DNA of 31,295 nucleotides from AC-69 sp044869895 (lineage in GTDB: Bacteria > Actinomycetota > UBA4738 > HRBIN12): positions 1 to 31,295 of the forward strand of contig JBIOXZ010000163.1 of assembly GCA_044869895.1 (NCBI GenBank). The letters are read 5' to 3'. The notes under the pieces were generated by a model. That model was not told where the DNA came from. It did not search any database and worked only from the letters and a program-made list of their open reading frames with translations. The translations under genes and the position numbers were made by a program. This document shows, in pieces, positions 7,565-16,159 of the stretch (positions are counted from its first letter, which is position 1; every line of letters begins with the position of its first letter).

Positions 7565-8988
7565 GGGTCGCCCCGTACGGGCCTCCCCCGCGCCGGGCCG
7601 TCCGCAGCTGGTGGATGGAGGAGGCGCTGGCGAACGATCCGGGTGAGCCGAGTCCGCCGCTCGCGGCGGACACGGCGACCGACGTGGTGATCCTGGGCGG
7701 CGGCTACACGGGCCTGTGGACCGCGTTCTTCCTGAAGGAGCGCGATCCCGGTATCGACGTCGTCGTTCTGGAGCGCGACATCTGCGGCGGGGGCCCGAGC
7801 GGGCGCAACGGCGGGTTCGTGAACGGGCTGTGGGACGAGCTTCCGACGCTCGCTGGGCTCCACGGCGACCAGGCGGCCCTGTCGATCTGTCGTGCGGCCG
7901 ACCACTCGATCGGCGAGATCGGCGAGTGGTGCATGAGCCACGGCATCGATGCCTGGTACTCGCGGGCCGGGGACCTCGGCATCTCGACCTCGCCGGCCCA
8001 GGACGGTTCGTGGCGGGAGAGCGCGGAGTTCGCGCTGAGGGTCGGTGCCGACCAGGAGTACGTGGAGCTCTCGCCCGCCCAGGTGGCCGAGCGCTTCCGG
8101 TCGCCGGTGGCACGGGGCGGGGTGTTCATGCCTGGTGCCGCGCATGTCCAGCCCGCGCGCCTCGCTCGTGGGCTCCGCCGCGTCCTCCTGGAACGGGGCG
8201 TTCGGATCTTCGAGGAAGCGCCGGTGCTGCGGTTCCGTGGCGGCACCCGCGCCGAGGCGGAGACGCCCGGAGGTAGCGTGACGGCGACAAGCGCGGTCAT
8301 CGGCCTCGGTGCATACGCCGCTTCGCTCCCGGCGTTCCGCCGGGCCATCCTCCCCCGGTCCAGCACGATCGTCCTGAGCGCGCCCAGCCCCGAGAGGCTG
8401 GAGGATATCGGATGGACGGGCGGCGAGGGCGTCTACGACTACCGTTCCACGCTGCATTACCTCCGGACCACACCCGACGGCCGGATCGCGTTCGGGGGGG
8501 CCGGGGCGCGCACGGGCCTGGGCACCGGGCTCGGCCCGCGGATGGATTTCGACGAGGCCGCCGTCGCCCGGTTGGTCCGCGACCTCCACCGATGGTTCCC
8601 GAGCTTCCGCGACGTGCCGATCGAGTGCGCGTGGGGTGGCCCCATCGACGTGACCGGGCTGCACCTGCCCTTCCTCGGAACGCTTCCGTCGGGAAACCTC
8701 CATTACGCGCTGGGGTTCACGGGCGGCGGTGTGGGGCCGTGTCACCTCGCTGGGCGGATCCTCTCGGGCCTGGCTGTGGGAGCCGACGACGCCTTCACGC
8801 GGCTGCCGATCGTCGGTGCGGAGCCCAAGCCATTCCCCCCAGAGCCGCTGCGCTCGCCCGGGGCGCTCCTCGTGACTCGGGCCATCATGCGCAAGGACGA
8901 CGCCGAGGACGAGGGCGGAAGGGCCCTTCCGCCGGTGGACTTCCTGGCCCGGATGCCGAGGCGCCTCGGCTACAAACTCGGTCCCTAG
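7561..8988 (+). CDS. DAO-family FAD-dependent oxidoreductase, second of tandem pair
   Basis: This is a second 475-residue copy of the preceding gene, aligned almost without gaps and clearly more than half identical by eye. It keeps GGGYTG, the SGRNGGFVNG block, QPARLARGLRRVLLERGVRIFE, WGGPID and the C-terminal RKDDAED...RMPRRLGY. The GTG start overlaps the TGA of the first copy, so the two are cotranscribed and coupled. Substrate-side regions differ (residues about 88-190 and 285-330), which suggests divergent specificity or a hetero-oligomer rather than simple redundancy. Its TAG stop shares CTAG with the stop of the convergent amidase gene. Confidence 0.85.
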   Translation: MRVAPYGPPPRRAVRSWWMEEALANDPGEPSPPLAADTATDVVILGGGYTGLWTAFFLKERDPGIDVVVLERDICGGGPSGRNGGFVNGLWDELPTLAGLHGDQAALSICRAADHSIGEIGEWCMSHGIDAWYSRAGDLGISTSPAQDGSWRESAEFALRVGADQEYVELSPAQVAERFRSPVARGGVFMPGAAHVQPARLARGLRRVLLERGVRIFEEAPVLRFRGGTRAEAETPGGSVTATSAVIGLGAYAASLPAFRRAILPRSSTIVLSAPSPERLEDIGWTGGEGVYDYRSTLHYLRTTPDGRIAFGGAGARTGLGTGLGPRMDFDEAAVARLVRDLHRWFPSFRDVPIECAWGGPIDVTGLHLPFLGTLPSGNLHYALGFTGGGVGPCHLAGRILSGLAVGADDAFTRLPIVGAEPKPFPPEPLRSPGALLVTRAIMRKDDAEDEGGRALPPVDFLARMPRRLGYKLGP

Positions 8989-10382
8989 TCGGGCAGCGCG
9001 AAGGGCTCGTAGCCGGGAGCGGTCCGCGGCCACGGGTTGGCAGCTTCCCACTCCTCAGCGAACGCGAGCAGGAGGTCGTCGCGGAACCGGGGGCCGGTGA
9101 CCTGGAGCCCGAAGGGGATGCCGTTCGGCGACAGGCCCGCGGGAAGGGACAGTGCGGGATGGCCCGAGAGGTTCGCCTCGCCGGTGTTGTACCCCTCGCC
9201 GCCGGCCACATCGTCCGTGTCGGGCAGCGTGCCATCGGTGCGCCATCCCTCGTACCCGAGCGTCGGGCACACGAACACGGCATCCTCCCCGAGCAGCTCG
9301 TCCATGGCTCTGGTGTACGCGAACCGGCTGCGTCGGGCCTCCACGTACCGGTCGAGGGTGATGCCGAGGGCGTACTCCATCGTCGACCGGAACGGCGGCG
9401 ACAGCTCGTCCATGCCGGCCACCACCCGCTCCCGGCCGATCGCCTGAAGCTCTTCCGCAGCGACGAGGACGTACCAGTCCTCGCCGGGGTCGCCGCCGAA
9501 CGCGAAGATCGACGACGGCTCGATCTCCTCGACGGGGAGCCGAAGGTCGCGCTCGATGCTTCGAAGGGCCGCGCGATACCGCTCGTCCATCGCCGGCGGC
9601 AGCGGGCCCCAGTCCCACGTTCGTGGCGCGGCGACCACGCGAGAGACCGAGCCATCCCCAGGCTCCCACACGGGCGCCGATCCGATATCTCCAGACCCCG
9701 GCCCTCGCATCACGTCGAGCAACAGTCGAAGGTCGGCCACCGTGTTCCCCAGCGGCCCGTCGCCGGACAGGTCCATCCACGACGGGATGGGCCACCGGGC
9801 CACGAGGCCGGTTGTCGGCTTCAGGCCGGCCAGGCCGCACAAGGCGGCGGGGATACGCACCGAGCCGCCGCCGTCGGTGGCGGTGGCCAGGGGCGCCAGC
9901 CCCGCCACCAGCGCAGCGCCGGAGCCACCGCTCGAGCCACCGGTGGACCACTCCACGCCCCACGGGTTGCGCGTCGGCCCGTACACCACGTTGTCGGTGA
10001 ACCCGGAGAACGAGAACTCGGGTACGTTCGTCCTCCCCACCACGATCGCGCCCGCGGCGCGGAGGCGCTCGACGACCCGGGCGTCCCGCTCCGCGGGCAC
10101 GGTGTCCTGGAGCAGGCGCGAGCCGTTCACGGTTCGCATCCCGGCGACGTCGGTGTTGTCCTTCACCAGTAGGGGAAGTCCGAGGAGCGGGAGCGGTCCG
10201 CCCGACTCCGACGCCGATGCCCGCCGCTTCTCGGCCTCGGCGATGGCCTCCTCCTCGGGCCGAAGCGCGATCACCGCGTTCAGGTCCCCGTTCAGCCGTG
10301 CGATCCGCTCGTAGGCTAGCCCGACGAGCTCGGTCGCCGACACGCGTGCGTCGCGCACCTTCTCCGCCAGCTCCGCAAGCAT
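8985..10382 (-). CDS. Amidase-signature family hydrolase
   Basis: This 465-residue amidase hydrolyses a C-N amide bond; the substrate is unknown. The Ser-cisSer-Lys triad is visible: Lys74 (LLVKDNTDV), the cis-Ser in GGSSGGS (about 150-151) and the nucleophile Ser174 in GGGSVRIPAALCG. It lacks the features that would mark it as GatA of the tRNA amidotransferase, and no gatB or gatC is adjacent. The ATG at 10382 directly follows the TAG of the oxidoreductase gene upstream, with no gap between stop and start. The two are therefore probably one operon, and the amidase may act on the same substrate series. Confidence 0.88.
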   Translation of the reverse strand: MLAELAEKVRDARVSATELVGLAYERIARLNGDLNAVIALRPEEEAIAEAEKRRASASESGGPLPLLGLPLLVKDNTDVAGMRTVNGSRLLQDTVPAERDARVVERLRAAGAIVVGRTNVPEFSFSGFTDNVVYGPTRNPWGVEWSTGGSSGGSGAALVAGLAPLATATDGGGSVRIPAALCGLAGLKPTTGLVARWPIPSWMDLSGDGPLGNTVADLRLLLDVMRGPGSGDIGSAPVWEPGDGSVSRVVAAPRTWDWGPLPPAMDERYRAALRSIERDLRLPVEEIEPSSIFAFGGDPGEDWYVLVAAEELQAIGRERVVAGMDELSPPFRSTMEYALGITLDRYVEARRSRFAYTRAMDELLGEDAVFVCPTLGYEGWRTDGTLPDTDDVAGGEGYNTGEANLSGHPALSLPAGLSPNGIPFGLQVTGPRFRDDLLLAFAEEWEAANPWPRTAPGYEPFALPD

Positions 10383-12005
10383 CTAGGAACGGCCTCGGAT
10401 GCGTAGGCGATCCACGACGGTCCCGCCCTTGTGGTCGCGGAGCACGACCGTGGCCGCGTTTCGCCCCGGCACGGCCATCACGCCACCGCCCGGATGGGTT
10501 CCTGCGCCGCACAGGTACAGGCCGGGGACCGGCGACCGGTAGTCGCCGTAGAAGGGGATGGGCCGAAACGAGAACATCTGGTCGGGCGAGAGCTCGCCCT
10601 GCATGATATTCCCGCCGATCAGCCCGAACCGGGCCTCGATGTCGGGTGGGGCCAGGACCTCCATGTGTTCCACGGCGCCGGCGAGGTTCGGCGCGAACTG
10701 CCCCACGGTCTCGATCACACGCTTCCCGAACCGCTCGCGTTCGTCGTCCCACGAGCCCGAGCGGAGCTCGTACGGCCCGTACTGGCAGAACGCCAGCATC
10801 ACGTGCTTGCCCTCCGGAGCCAGGCCCTCCTCGTGGGCCGTGGGGAACACGACCTCCACGTAGGGGTTCTCGCTGGGGCGCCCATACTTCGCGTCGTCCC
10901 ATGCACGCTCGAGGTACTCGATGGACGGCGAGACGGCCGACAGGCCCATGTGGAGCCGCCCTTCCTGATCCCACGACGGGAACGACGGCAGCTCGGACAG
11001 CGCGACGTTCACCTTTACCGACCCGCTCCGCGTTCGATAGCGCTTGATGTCGCGCACCACCTCATCGGGCAGGCGATCCTCCCCGACGAGGTCCAGGTAC
11101 GTGGTGATTGGATGCGCGTTCGATACCACGCGCCGGGCCCGAACGAGCGAGCCGTCCGAGAGCTCCACGCCCACCGACCGGCCGCTCGCGTCGATGGCCA
11201 CCCGCTGCACCTCGGCATTCGCGCGGATCTCCGCGCCGGCCGACTCGGCCGCGCGGGCGAGGGCTGTGGAGACCGCCCCCATCCCACCTCGAACCCAACC
11301 CCAGGCGCCGGCATGGCCGGCCACCTCGCCAATCCAGTGATGCATCAGCACGTAGGCCGATCCTGGAGACATCGGTCCGCACCACCCGCCGATCACCGCC
11401 TGGGTGGCCAGGGCGCCCTTCACCCGGTCGTCCTCGAACCACTCGTCGAGGAAGTCGGCGGCGCTCATCGTGAACAGCCGGACCATCTCGTGCACGTCGC
11501 GTCCCGTCCAGCTTCGGATCCTCCCGGCCGTCCGGGCCCACCGGGTCACGTCCCGGATGCGGACGTTCGGAGGCACGACGTACAGCAGGTCCTTCAACAG
11601 CCCGGCCACCCGGTCGAAGGAGCGGTCGAACTCCACGTACGCGTCCGCGTCCTTCTTCGAGAAGCGGGCGATGTTCTCGGCGTCGCGGGACACATCACCC
11701 CACAACGTGAGCGAGGTCCCGTCGGGAAACGGCACGAAGTAGTCGGGGGAGATGATCGAGACCCGGTATCCGTGCCGCTCGAGGTCGAGCTCCTCCACGA
11801 TCCGGGGCGGCATCAGGCTCACCACATAGCTCGCACTGGAGATCCGATAGCCTCGCCAGGGCTCCTCGGTCACGGCCGCCCCGCCCACGACGTCCCGGCG
11901 CTCCAGCACCAACACATCGAGGCCGGCCCGGGCCAGGTACGCAGCGCAGGCCAGCCCATTGTGGCCACCACCGATCAGCACGACGTCGCGTTCGAACGCG
12001 CTCAC
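10383..12005 (-). CDS. Phytoene-desaturase-like FAD oxidoreductase (COG1233 type)
   Basis: This 540-residue flavoprotein belongs to the phytoene dehydrogenase/PYROXD2-like group. The FAD motif is GGGHNG (12-17) with the closing acid in LVLERRD. The C-terminal block GLIGGNIMQGELS...GLYLCGAGTHPGGGV is typical. No carotenoid genes are nearby, so a carotenoid role is unlikely; oxidation of a small or acyl substrate is an inference. The GTG at 12005 is chosen over an ATG at 12044. It gives exactly the length of the paralogue at 18285-19907, and a TACCCT box lies nine bases upstream with no Shine-Dalgarno, so the mRNA may be leaderless. The amidase gene follows directly. Confidence 0.85.
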   Translation of the reverse strand: MSAFERDVVLIGGGHNGLACAAYLARAGLDVLVLERRDVVGGAAVTEEPWRGYRISSASYVVSLMPPRIVEELDLERHGYRVSIISPDYFVPFPDGTSLTLWGDVSRDAENIARFSKKDADAYVEFDRSFDRVAGLLKDLLYVVPPNVRIRDVTRWARTAGRIRSWTGRDVHEMVRLFTMSAADFLDEWFEDDRVKGALATQAVIGGWCGPMSPGSAYVLMHHWIGEVAGHAGAWGWVRGGMGAVSTALARAAESAGAEIRANAEVQRVAIDASGRSVGVELSDGSLVRARRVVSNAHPITTYLDLVGEDRLPDEVVRDIKRYRTRSGSVKVNVALSELPSFPSWDQEGRLHMGLSAVSPSIEYLERAWDDAKYGRPSENPYVEVVFPTAHEEGLAPEGKHVMLAFCQYGPYELRSGSWDDERERFGKRVIETVGQFAPNLAGAVEHMEVLAPPDIEARFGLIGGNIMQGELSPDQMFSFRPIPFYGDYRSPVPGLYLCGAGTHPGGGVMAVPGRNAATVVLRDHKGGTVVDRLRIRGRS

Positions 12006-12014
12006 GACGGGCGG

Positions 12015-12044
12015 AGGGTACTGTCCGGCGATTCGGCACGGCAA
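12015..12044 (-). promoter_or_regulatory. Candidate leaderless promoter of the oxidoreductase-amidase operon
   Basis: On the minus strand TTGCCG (12039-12044), an 18-base spacer and TACCCT (12015-12020) lie nine bases before the GTG start. The -35 matches four of six consensus bases. No ribosome-binding site lies between the -10 and the start codon. Confidence 0.45.
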
Positions 12045-12073
12045 GCTTGGCCGCGAACCGGCTCCGGCCGGGG

Positions 12074-12079
12074 TAGCGT
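12074..12079 (+). promoter_or_regulatory. Candidate -10 box of the propeller gene (leaderless)
   Basis: TAGCGT lies exactly nine bases before the GTG start at 12089, with no Shine-Dalgarno between. No convincing -35 is seen. The spacing equals that of three other starts in the window. Confidence 0.4.
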
Positions 12080-12088
12080 CTTGTCGGC

Positions 12089-13243
12089 GTGGATCCCATC
12101 CAACGGCGAGCGATCCGAAATGGCGTGGTGGCGGCGGCCATCACGGCGGCCACGCTGTTCGCCTTCGAGGCTGTTCGCCCGGCGGCCAGCCCACCACAGG
12201 CCACACCGTCGGTGACGGCCTCGCCCTCCCCGACATGCGAGGCGAGCTGGGACGTGCTCCCGAGCATCGATCCGGATCAGGAGGGCAACCAGCTCCTGGC
12301 CGTGGCCCCCGCCCCCGACGGGCAGATGTGGGCGGTCGGAGGCTTCGGCCCCCCCGAGGCGCCGACATCCACCCTCGTCGAGCGGTGGGACGGCCAGCTG
12401 TGGGTGGTGACCGCGAGCCCCAACGCCGGCACCGTGAACGTGCTGCACGCCGTGACCGCGACAGGGGCCGGGGATGTCTGGGCCGTGGGAAGAAGCTCGG
12501 ACGGCGTCGAGGACGCCCCGCTGATCGAGCGGTGGGATGGGATCGGGTGGAACCTGTCCCCAGCTCCCACCTTCGAGGGCGGCGCCGCCCTGTACGGGGT
12601 GGCGGCAGCCGGACGGACGGTCTGGGCGGTGGGTGCGTCCCGAAGCGGCGACCTCGGCACTGAACAGGCGCTGATCTTGCGGTGGAAGGGGAGCGAATGG
12701 ACGGCCGAGACCCTGCCCACCCTCCGAGAGCCGAGCATCCTTCGGGCCGTCACGGCCGTCTCCAGCGACGACGCCTGGGCGATCGGATCGCAAGGGGATC
12801 GGCCGCTCGCGCTCCGATTCAACGGCACCCGGTGGCGCCGGGTCCCCGTTCCGGGGAGTGGCCAGTTGGTGGCCATCGCGCCGCCGCTAGGCGACGGTGC
12901 ATGGGCGGTCGGTGCGTCCATCCTTCGATGGGACGACAAGGCGTGGAAGGAGGCGGGGGCGGCCCGACGCCACGGGACCCTTCAGGGGATCGCCGCGGTC
13001 TCGCTCGACGAGGCATGGGCCGTTGGCTCGAGCCCTGGGGCGAGGAACGGTATGAACCGGGCGCTGGTCCAGCGCTACGACGGAACCGAGTGGTCCATCG
13101 TGGACGGACCCGGCGTCCCCGGCTCCGACGTATTCACGGCGGCGGCCGCGGCACCGGACGGATCGGTGTGGGCGGTCGGCTACCGCGACACGGCCAACCG
13201 CCGTGCAACGCTGATCGGCCGGGGCTCGGTGGCCTGCGCCTGA
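12089..13243 (+). CDS. Membrane-anchored protein with seven WAVG repeats (probable beta-propeller)
   Basis: The product has 384 residues. After an N-terminal membrane or signal segment (about 12-30) and a Pro/Ser/Thr-rich linker come seven WA(V/I)G motifs, at about residues 81, 131, 179, 230, 272, 310 and 361. They are spaced 38-51 residues apart, and most blades pair the motif with an ERWDG/LRW/QRYDG element. This suggests a seven-bladed propeller outside the membrane. Function is unknown; such folds often bind ligands or partners. The GTG start at 12089 lies directly before the hydrophobic segment, and no Shine-Dalgarno is present. It is divergent from the oxidoreductase at 12005 (83-base gap) and convergent with the RDD gene. 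Confidence 0.75.
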   Translation: MDPIQRRAIRNGVVAAAITAATLFAFEAVRPAASPPQATPSVTASPSPTCEASWDVLPSIDPDQEGNQLLAVAPAPDGQMWAVGGFGPPEAPTSTLVERWDGQLWVVTASPNAGTVNVLHAVTATGAGDVWAVGRSSDGVEDAPLIERWDGIGWNLSPAPTFEGGAALYGVAAAGRTVWAVGASRSGDLGTEQALILRWKGSEWTAETLPTLREPSILRAVTAVSSDDAWAIGSQGDRPLALRFNGTRWRRVPVPGSGQLVAIAPPLGDGAWAVGASILRWDDKAWKEAGAARRHGTLQGIAAVSLDEAWAVGSSPGARNGMNRALVQRYDGTEWSIVDGPGVPGSDVFTAAAAAPDGSVWAVGYRDTANRRATLIGRGSVACA

Positions 13244-13259
13244 GGCCGGCGTTGGGTAT

Positions 13260-13296
13260 CGCTCGCGGTGAGGCTTCGGCCGCCGGCTAGCGAGCG
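13260..13296. terminator. Inverted repeat at the convergent propeller/RDD junction
   Basis: CGCTCGC (13260-13266) pairs with GCGAGCG (13290-13296), and a GGC-TTCG-GCC tetraloop hairpin lies inside. It covers the RDD stop codon. There is no T-run, so its use as a bidirectional terminator is only likely from position. Confidence 0.35.
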
Positions 13297-13865
13297 GGCG
13301 GTTGATATGGTGCCGGGCCTCCAGGCTGCTCGGCCGCAACGTTCAGGACCACGATGGTCTCGGCCACGCGGTCGCCGAAACGTTGCCTCTTCGGCGATCG
13401 GTTGGCGACGGTGTATCCCAACAGGTAGGGAACAACGTACGGGACGGCGTCGAGGAACCGGAGGACGTTCCTGATGAGCGCCGCCTCAAGTTCGATGGGC
13501 GATCCATCCTCGGTCACCACGAGGAGCCCTGTTCTCCGCTTGCCCAGCGACGCCCCGTACTTGCCCTCCATCAGCGTCATGTACGCCATCCACAGGACCA
13601 TCGCGAGCAGGAGTGGCGGGGCGCTGAACTTGATCCGCAGGAGCCCGTTCGACGAGCTGATCCCGTCGGAGAGCACGGCCAGAGGGATCACGACCGCCAA
13701 CGCGAGCAGGAGGTCGATGGCCAGGGCCTTGGCCCGCATCCCGAGAGGAGCGTAGGTGGGCTCCCAGTCAGGCGGCGGCGGTGTGAACGGGACACGGGGT
13801 GTCGCAGTGATCCCCGAGAGATCGCTCGGCGGGGTCCACCTCTCGTTCGCGTCGGTCTGATCCAT
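13287..13865 (-). CDS. RDD family membrane protein
   Basis: The protein has about 192 residues. A proline-rich cytoplasmic N-terminus is followed by an RDD-type domain: RAKALAIDLLLALAVV (first helix), a second helix near LLLAMVLWMAYM, then the family block EGKYGASLGKRRTGLLVV and the conserved end KRQRFGDRVAETIVV. RDD proteins are small membrane proteins of mostly unknown function, some linked to ion or osmolyte transport. The ATG at 13865 is preferred because AGGA lies five bases upstream; ATG 13871 and GTG 13895 are alternatives. It lies downstream of the lipoprotein gene on the same strand after about 128 bases, in which I see no clear promoter. Confidence 0.82.
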   Translation of the reverse strand: MDQTDANERWTPPSDLSGITATPRVPFTPPPPDWEPTYAPLGMRAKALAIDLLLALAVVIPLAVLSDGISSSNGLLRIKFSAPPLLLAMVLWMAYMTLMEGKYGASLGKRRTGLLVVTEDGSPIELEAALIRNVLRFLDAVPYVVPYLLGYTVANRSPKRQRFGDRVAETIVVLNVAAEQPGGPAPYQPPAR

Positions 13866-13993
13866 CCCCATCCTGCTCGCAGCGCCGTGAATCACAGCGG
13901 CAGGGGCCGCTCATCCAGCCATCGGGACCTGGGCCTGGGACCTTGAGAGGGCGAACCCAATTCCCGAACGACCGCCGCGCATAGCGAGTGTGT

Positions 13994-14662
13994 CTACGTG
14001 CCGTTCAGGCAACCGGCCACGTCCGGGGGCAGACCCGGGATCGTCAGGCCGCCGCCCCCCACCACGAAGTCGTAGGGGATCCCCTCCCACGCCCCCGGAA
14101 GGTCCGGATAGGCCTTGGGCGTGGTGTCGGCGCTGTTCCACTGGAACCCGATCCAATCCGGCGACCGCCAACCGCGCGAGCGATAGGACGCGACCGCGGA
14201 GACCCCGCGCCCGAACCGCCGGGCCTCGACCAGGAAGCGGCCCTGGAACGCCGGGTCATGTTTCGCGTAGAGCTTGACGTACCACCGTTCCACCTCAGCG
14301 AGGTAGCCCTGCTCGGAGGGTGGGGACTCCGGACCGGTGAAGTGCCGCATGTCCACCACGACGAGGGGACCCTCGATCCCCGTGGTCCGCCGGATGATCC
14401 CGAGCGGCTGGAGGTACGGCTGCGAGTTCCGGGAAGGTGTGGCCCATCCGCTGACGCAGGTGGCCGCGGCGGGGCCGGCCGTCGGGGGGGCCGGGACGGG
14501 TGTCGGCGGCGGGGAGACGATCGAGGTGGTCGGGCCGACGACGGTCGGTGATACCGGTGGCTGAGGCGTGGGAGAGAGCGAGTCCCCGCCGTCGGCTCCG
14601 CCACACGCTACGAGGATGACGGCCATGACGACCACCGCGAGGCGGAACCGGCGCATCGTCAC
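13994..14662 (-). CDS. Putative lipoprotein of unknown function
   Basis: The product has 222 residues. The N-terminus is a lipoprotein signal peptide: MRRFR, then a hydrophobic run ending in the lipobox LVAC (Cys about 20), followed by GGADGG. A Pro/Thr/Ser-rich spacer (about 27-57) tethers a globular domain from about residue 63, which I do not recognise (RWYVKLYAKHDPAFQGRF, GWRSPDWIGFQWN). It contains two cysteines (CVSGWA and the C-terminal GCLNGT) that could form a disulfide. The GTG at 14662 has GGAG five bases upstream and is preferred over ATG 14656. It is divergent from the phosphoesterase gene, with 68 bases between them. Confidence 0.7.
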   Translation of the reverse strand: MTMRRFRLAVVVMAVILVACGGADGGDSLSPTPQPPVSPTVVGPTTSIVSPPPTPVPAPPTAGPAAATCVSGWATPSRNSQPYLQPLGIIRRTTGIEGPLVVVDMRHFTGPESPPSEQGYLAEVERWYVKLYAKHDPAFQGRFLVEARRFGRGVSAVASYRSRGWRSPDWIGFQWNSADTTPKAYPDLPGAWEGIPYDFVVGGGGLTIPGLPPDVAGCLNGT

Positions 14663-14715
14663 TCGAGCTCCATTCGGTGGGATCACGGGAGGATACCGTG
14701 CCGCACGTTCCTTGA

Positions 14716-14721
14716 TAGCCT
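14716..14721 (+). promoter_or_regulatory. Candidate -10 box of the phosphoesterase gene (leaderless)
   Basis: TAGCCT lies exactly nine bases before the ATG at 14731, with CGGGCACCC and no Shine-Dalgarno between. A -35 is not recognisable. Confidence 0.4.
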
Positions 14722-14730
14722 CGGGCACCC

Positions 14731-16152
14731 ATGCCACCCCCTCATGACTCTCCCCTCGTGGAGCCACGCGGGGGATCCGGGTTCGAGCGCGTCCTGCACG
14801 AACGGTTGTCGCGGCGCCGATTCCTGACCCGGTCGGCGATGGGAGTTGCCGGAGCGACGTTGTTCTCGTGCACGGGCGGCCGGATCATCCCGAAGGTCAC
14901 CGACACCACCCCCACCATCGACACGCAGTGGCCCATCAAGCGGGTGATCTACCTGATGATGGAGAACCGGAGCTTCGACAACATCTTCGGCAAGTACCCG
15001 GGTGCGGACGGGGCCACGGTGGGACTGCTGGCCGGGAAGGAGGTCCCGCTGATCCGTAGCCCGGAGTGGCTCCCCGGCGACCTTCCTCACGACCGGGCGG
15101 CCCATCTGAACTGTCTGAACGAGGGGAAGCTGGACGCGTTCGACGGCGGCATCTACGGGCCCGTCTACGCCTATTCGCAGTACGAGCCGGACCAGGTCCG
15201 CAACTACTACGCGTGGGCGAACGACTACGTGCTGTGCGACAACTTCTTCGCCTCCGTCGGCGGGCCCTCGTACCCGAACCACTTCTTCTTCGTCGCCGGA
15301 CAGTCCGGGGGGGCCATCGATAACCCCGAGAACATCGAGACCACGGTCGCCGAGGGGAAGAAGTTCAAGAGCTGGGGGTGCGACGCGATCGGCGACGACG
15401 TGTTCGTCTTCGTCCTGGATGACAAGGGGAACCTGACGAAGCACGACTCTTGCTTCGACATCCCCACCGTCCCGCAGCAGCTGTCGCAGATCGGCGTGGA
15501 CTGGGCCTACTACGCGGCCGTGCCCGGGCAGGCCGGGTACTTCTGGAACGCCCTGAACGGGATCGGTCCGATCTTCCACGGGGACACGTTCCACGAGCAC
15601 ACTCGGCCGGTGGGTCAGCTGATCGCCGACATCGAGGCCAACAAGCTTCCCCCCGTAACGTGGGTCACGCCACGCTTCGAGCTATCCGACCATCCGCCGT
15701 TCTCCACGTGCTTCGCCCAGAACTGGGTCACCGACATCGTGAACGCGGTGATGAGGAGCGACGCGTGGATGCACACGGCCATCTTCCTCGCCTGGGACGA
15801 ATGGGGTGGGTTCTACGATCACGTGCTGCCGCCCGAGGTGGACGGCCTGGGCCTCGGCATCCGGGTGCCGGCACTGGTCATCTCCCCGTACGCGAGACGG
15901 GGACTGATCGACCACGAGGTGGGCGAGTTCTCCTCGCCGCTCAAGTTCATCGAGGACAATTGGGACCTGCCGCATCTCACGCCACGCATCGAGCGGACCC
16001 ACAACTTCGAGCACGTCTTCGATTTCGGCAGGAACCCCCGAACGGACGCCGAGCCGCTCGGCCACCTCAAGTGCCACGGCAACGCCTTCGACTTCCCCGA
16101 GAACTACCCGGGCTGGGTACCCGGCACGACCCCCGTGACCAGCCCGCTCTAG
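14731..16152 (+). CDS. Tat-exported phosphoesterase family protein (phospholipase C/acid phosphatase-like)
   Basis: This 473-residue enzyme of the PF04185 phosphoesterase family includes phospholipases C and acid phosphatases. The twin-arginine signal is SRRRFLTRSA (27-36), followed by a hydrophobic stretch and LFSC (Cys47), so it may be a Tat-exported lipoprotein. Family motifs are MMENRSFDNIFG (76-87), GGPSYPNHFF, and the C-terminal AWDEWGGFYDHVLPP and RVPALVISPYAR, which supply metal ligands. The substrate (phospholipid, other phosphodiester or phosphomonoester) cannot be read. The ATG follows a TAGCCT box by nine bases. Its stop lies seven bases from that of the convergent acyl-CoA synthetase gene. 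Confidence 0.88.
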   Translation: MPPPHDSPLVEPRGGSGFERVLHERLSRRRFLTRSAMGVAGATLFSCTGGRIIPKVTDTTPTIDTQWPIKRVIYLMMENRSFDNIFGKYPGADGATVGLLAGKEVPLIRSPEWLPGDLPHDRAAHLNCLNEGKLDAFDGGIYGPVYAYSQYEPDQVRNYYAWANDYVLCDNFFASVGGPSYPNHFFFVAGQSGGAIDNPENIETTVAEGKKFKSWGCDAIGDDVFVFVLDDKGNLTKHDSCFDIPTVPQQLSQIGVDWAYYAAVPGQAGYFWNALNGIGPIFHGDTFHEHTRPVGQLIADIEANKLPPVTWVTPRFELSDHPPFSTCFAQNWVTDIVNAVMRSDAWMHTAIFLAWDEWGGFYDHVLPPEVDGLGLGIRVPALVISPYARRGLIDHEVGEFSSPLKFIEDNWDLPHLTPRIERTHNFEHVFDFGRNPRTDAEPLGHLKCHGNAFDFPENYPGWVPGTTPVTSPL

Positions 16153-16159
16153 CGAGAGG

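Noticed and set aside
11988..11999. Perfect palindrome GCGTTCGAACGC near the start of the oxidoreductase at 12005
   Set aside because: It lies inside the first codons and downstream of the likely start, does not match the TetR operator pattern, and could be chance in GC-rich DNA.
10383..12005. Carotenoid phytoene desaturase (crtI)
   Set aside because: Only the general fold matches. No crtB, crtE or other carotenoid gene is near, and the operon partner is an amidase.
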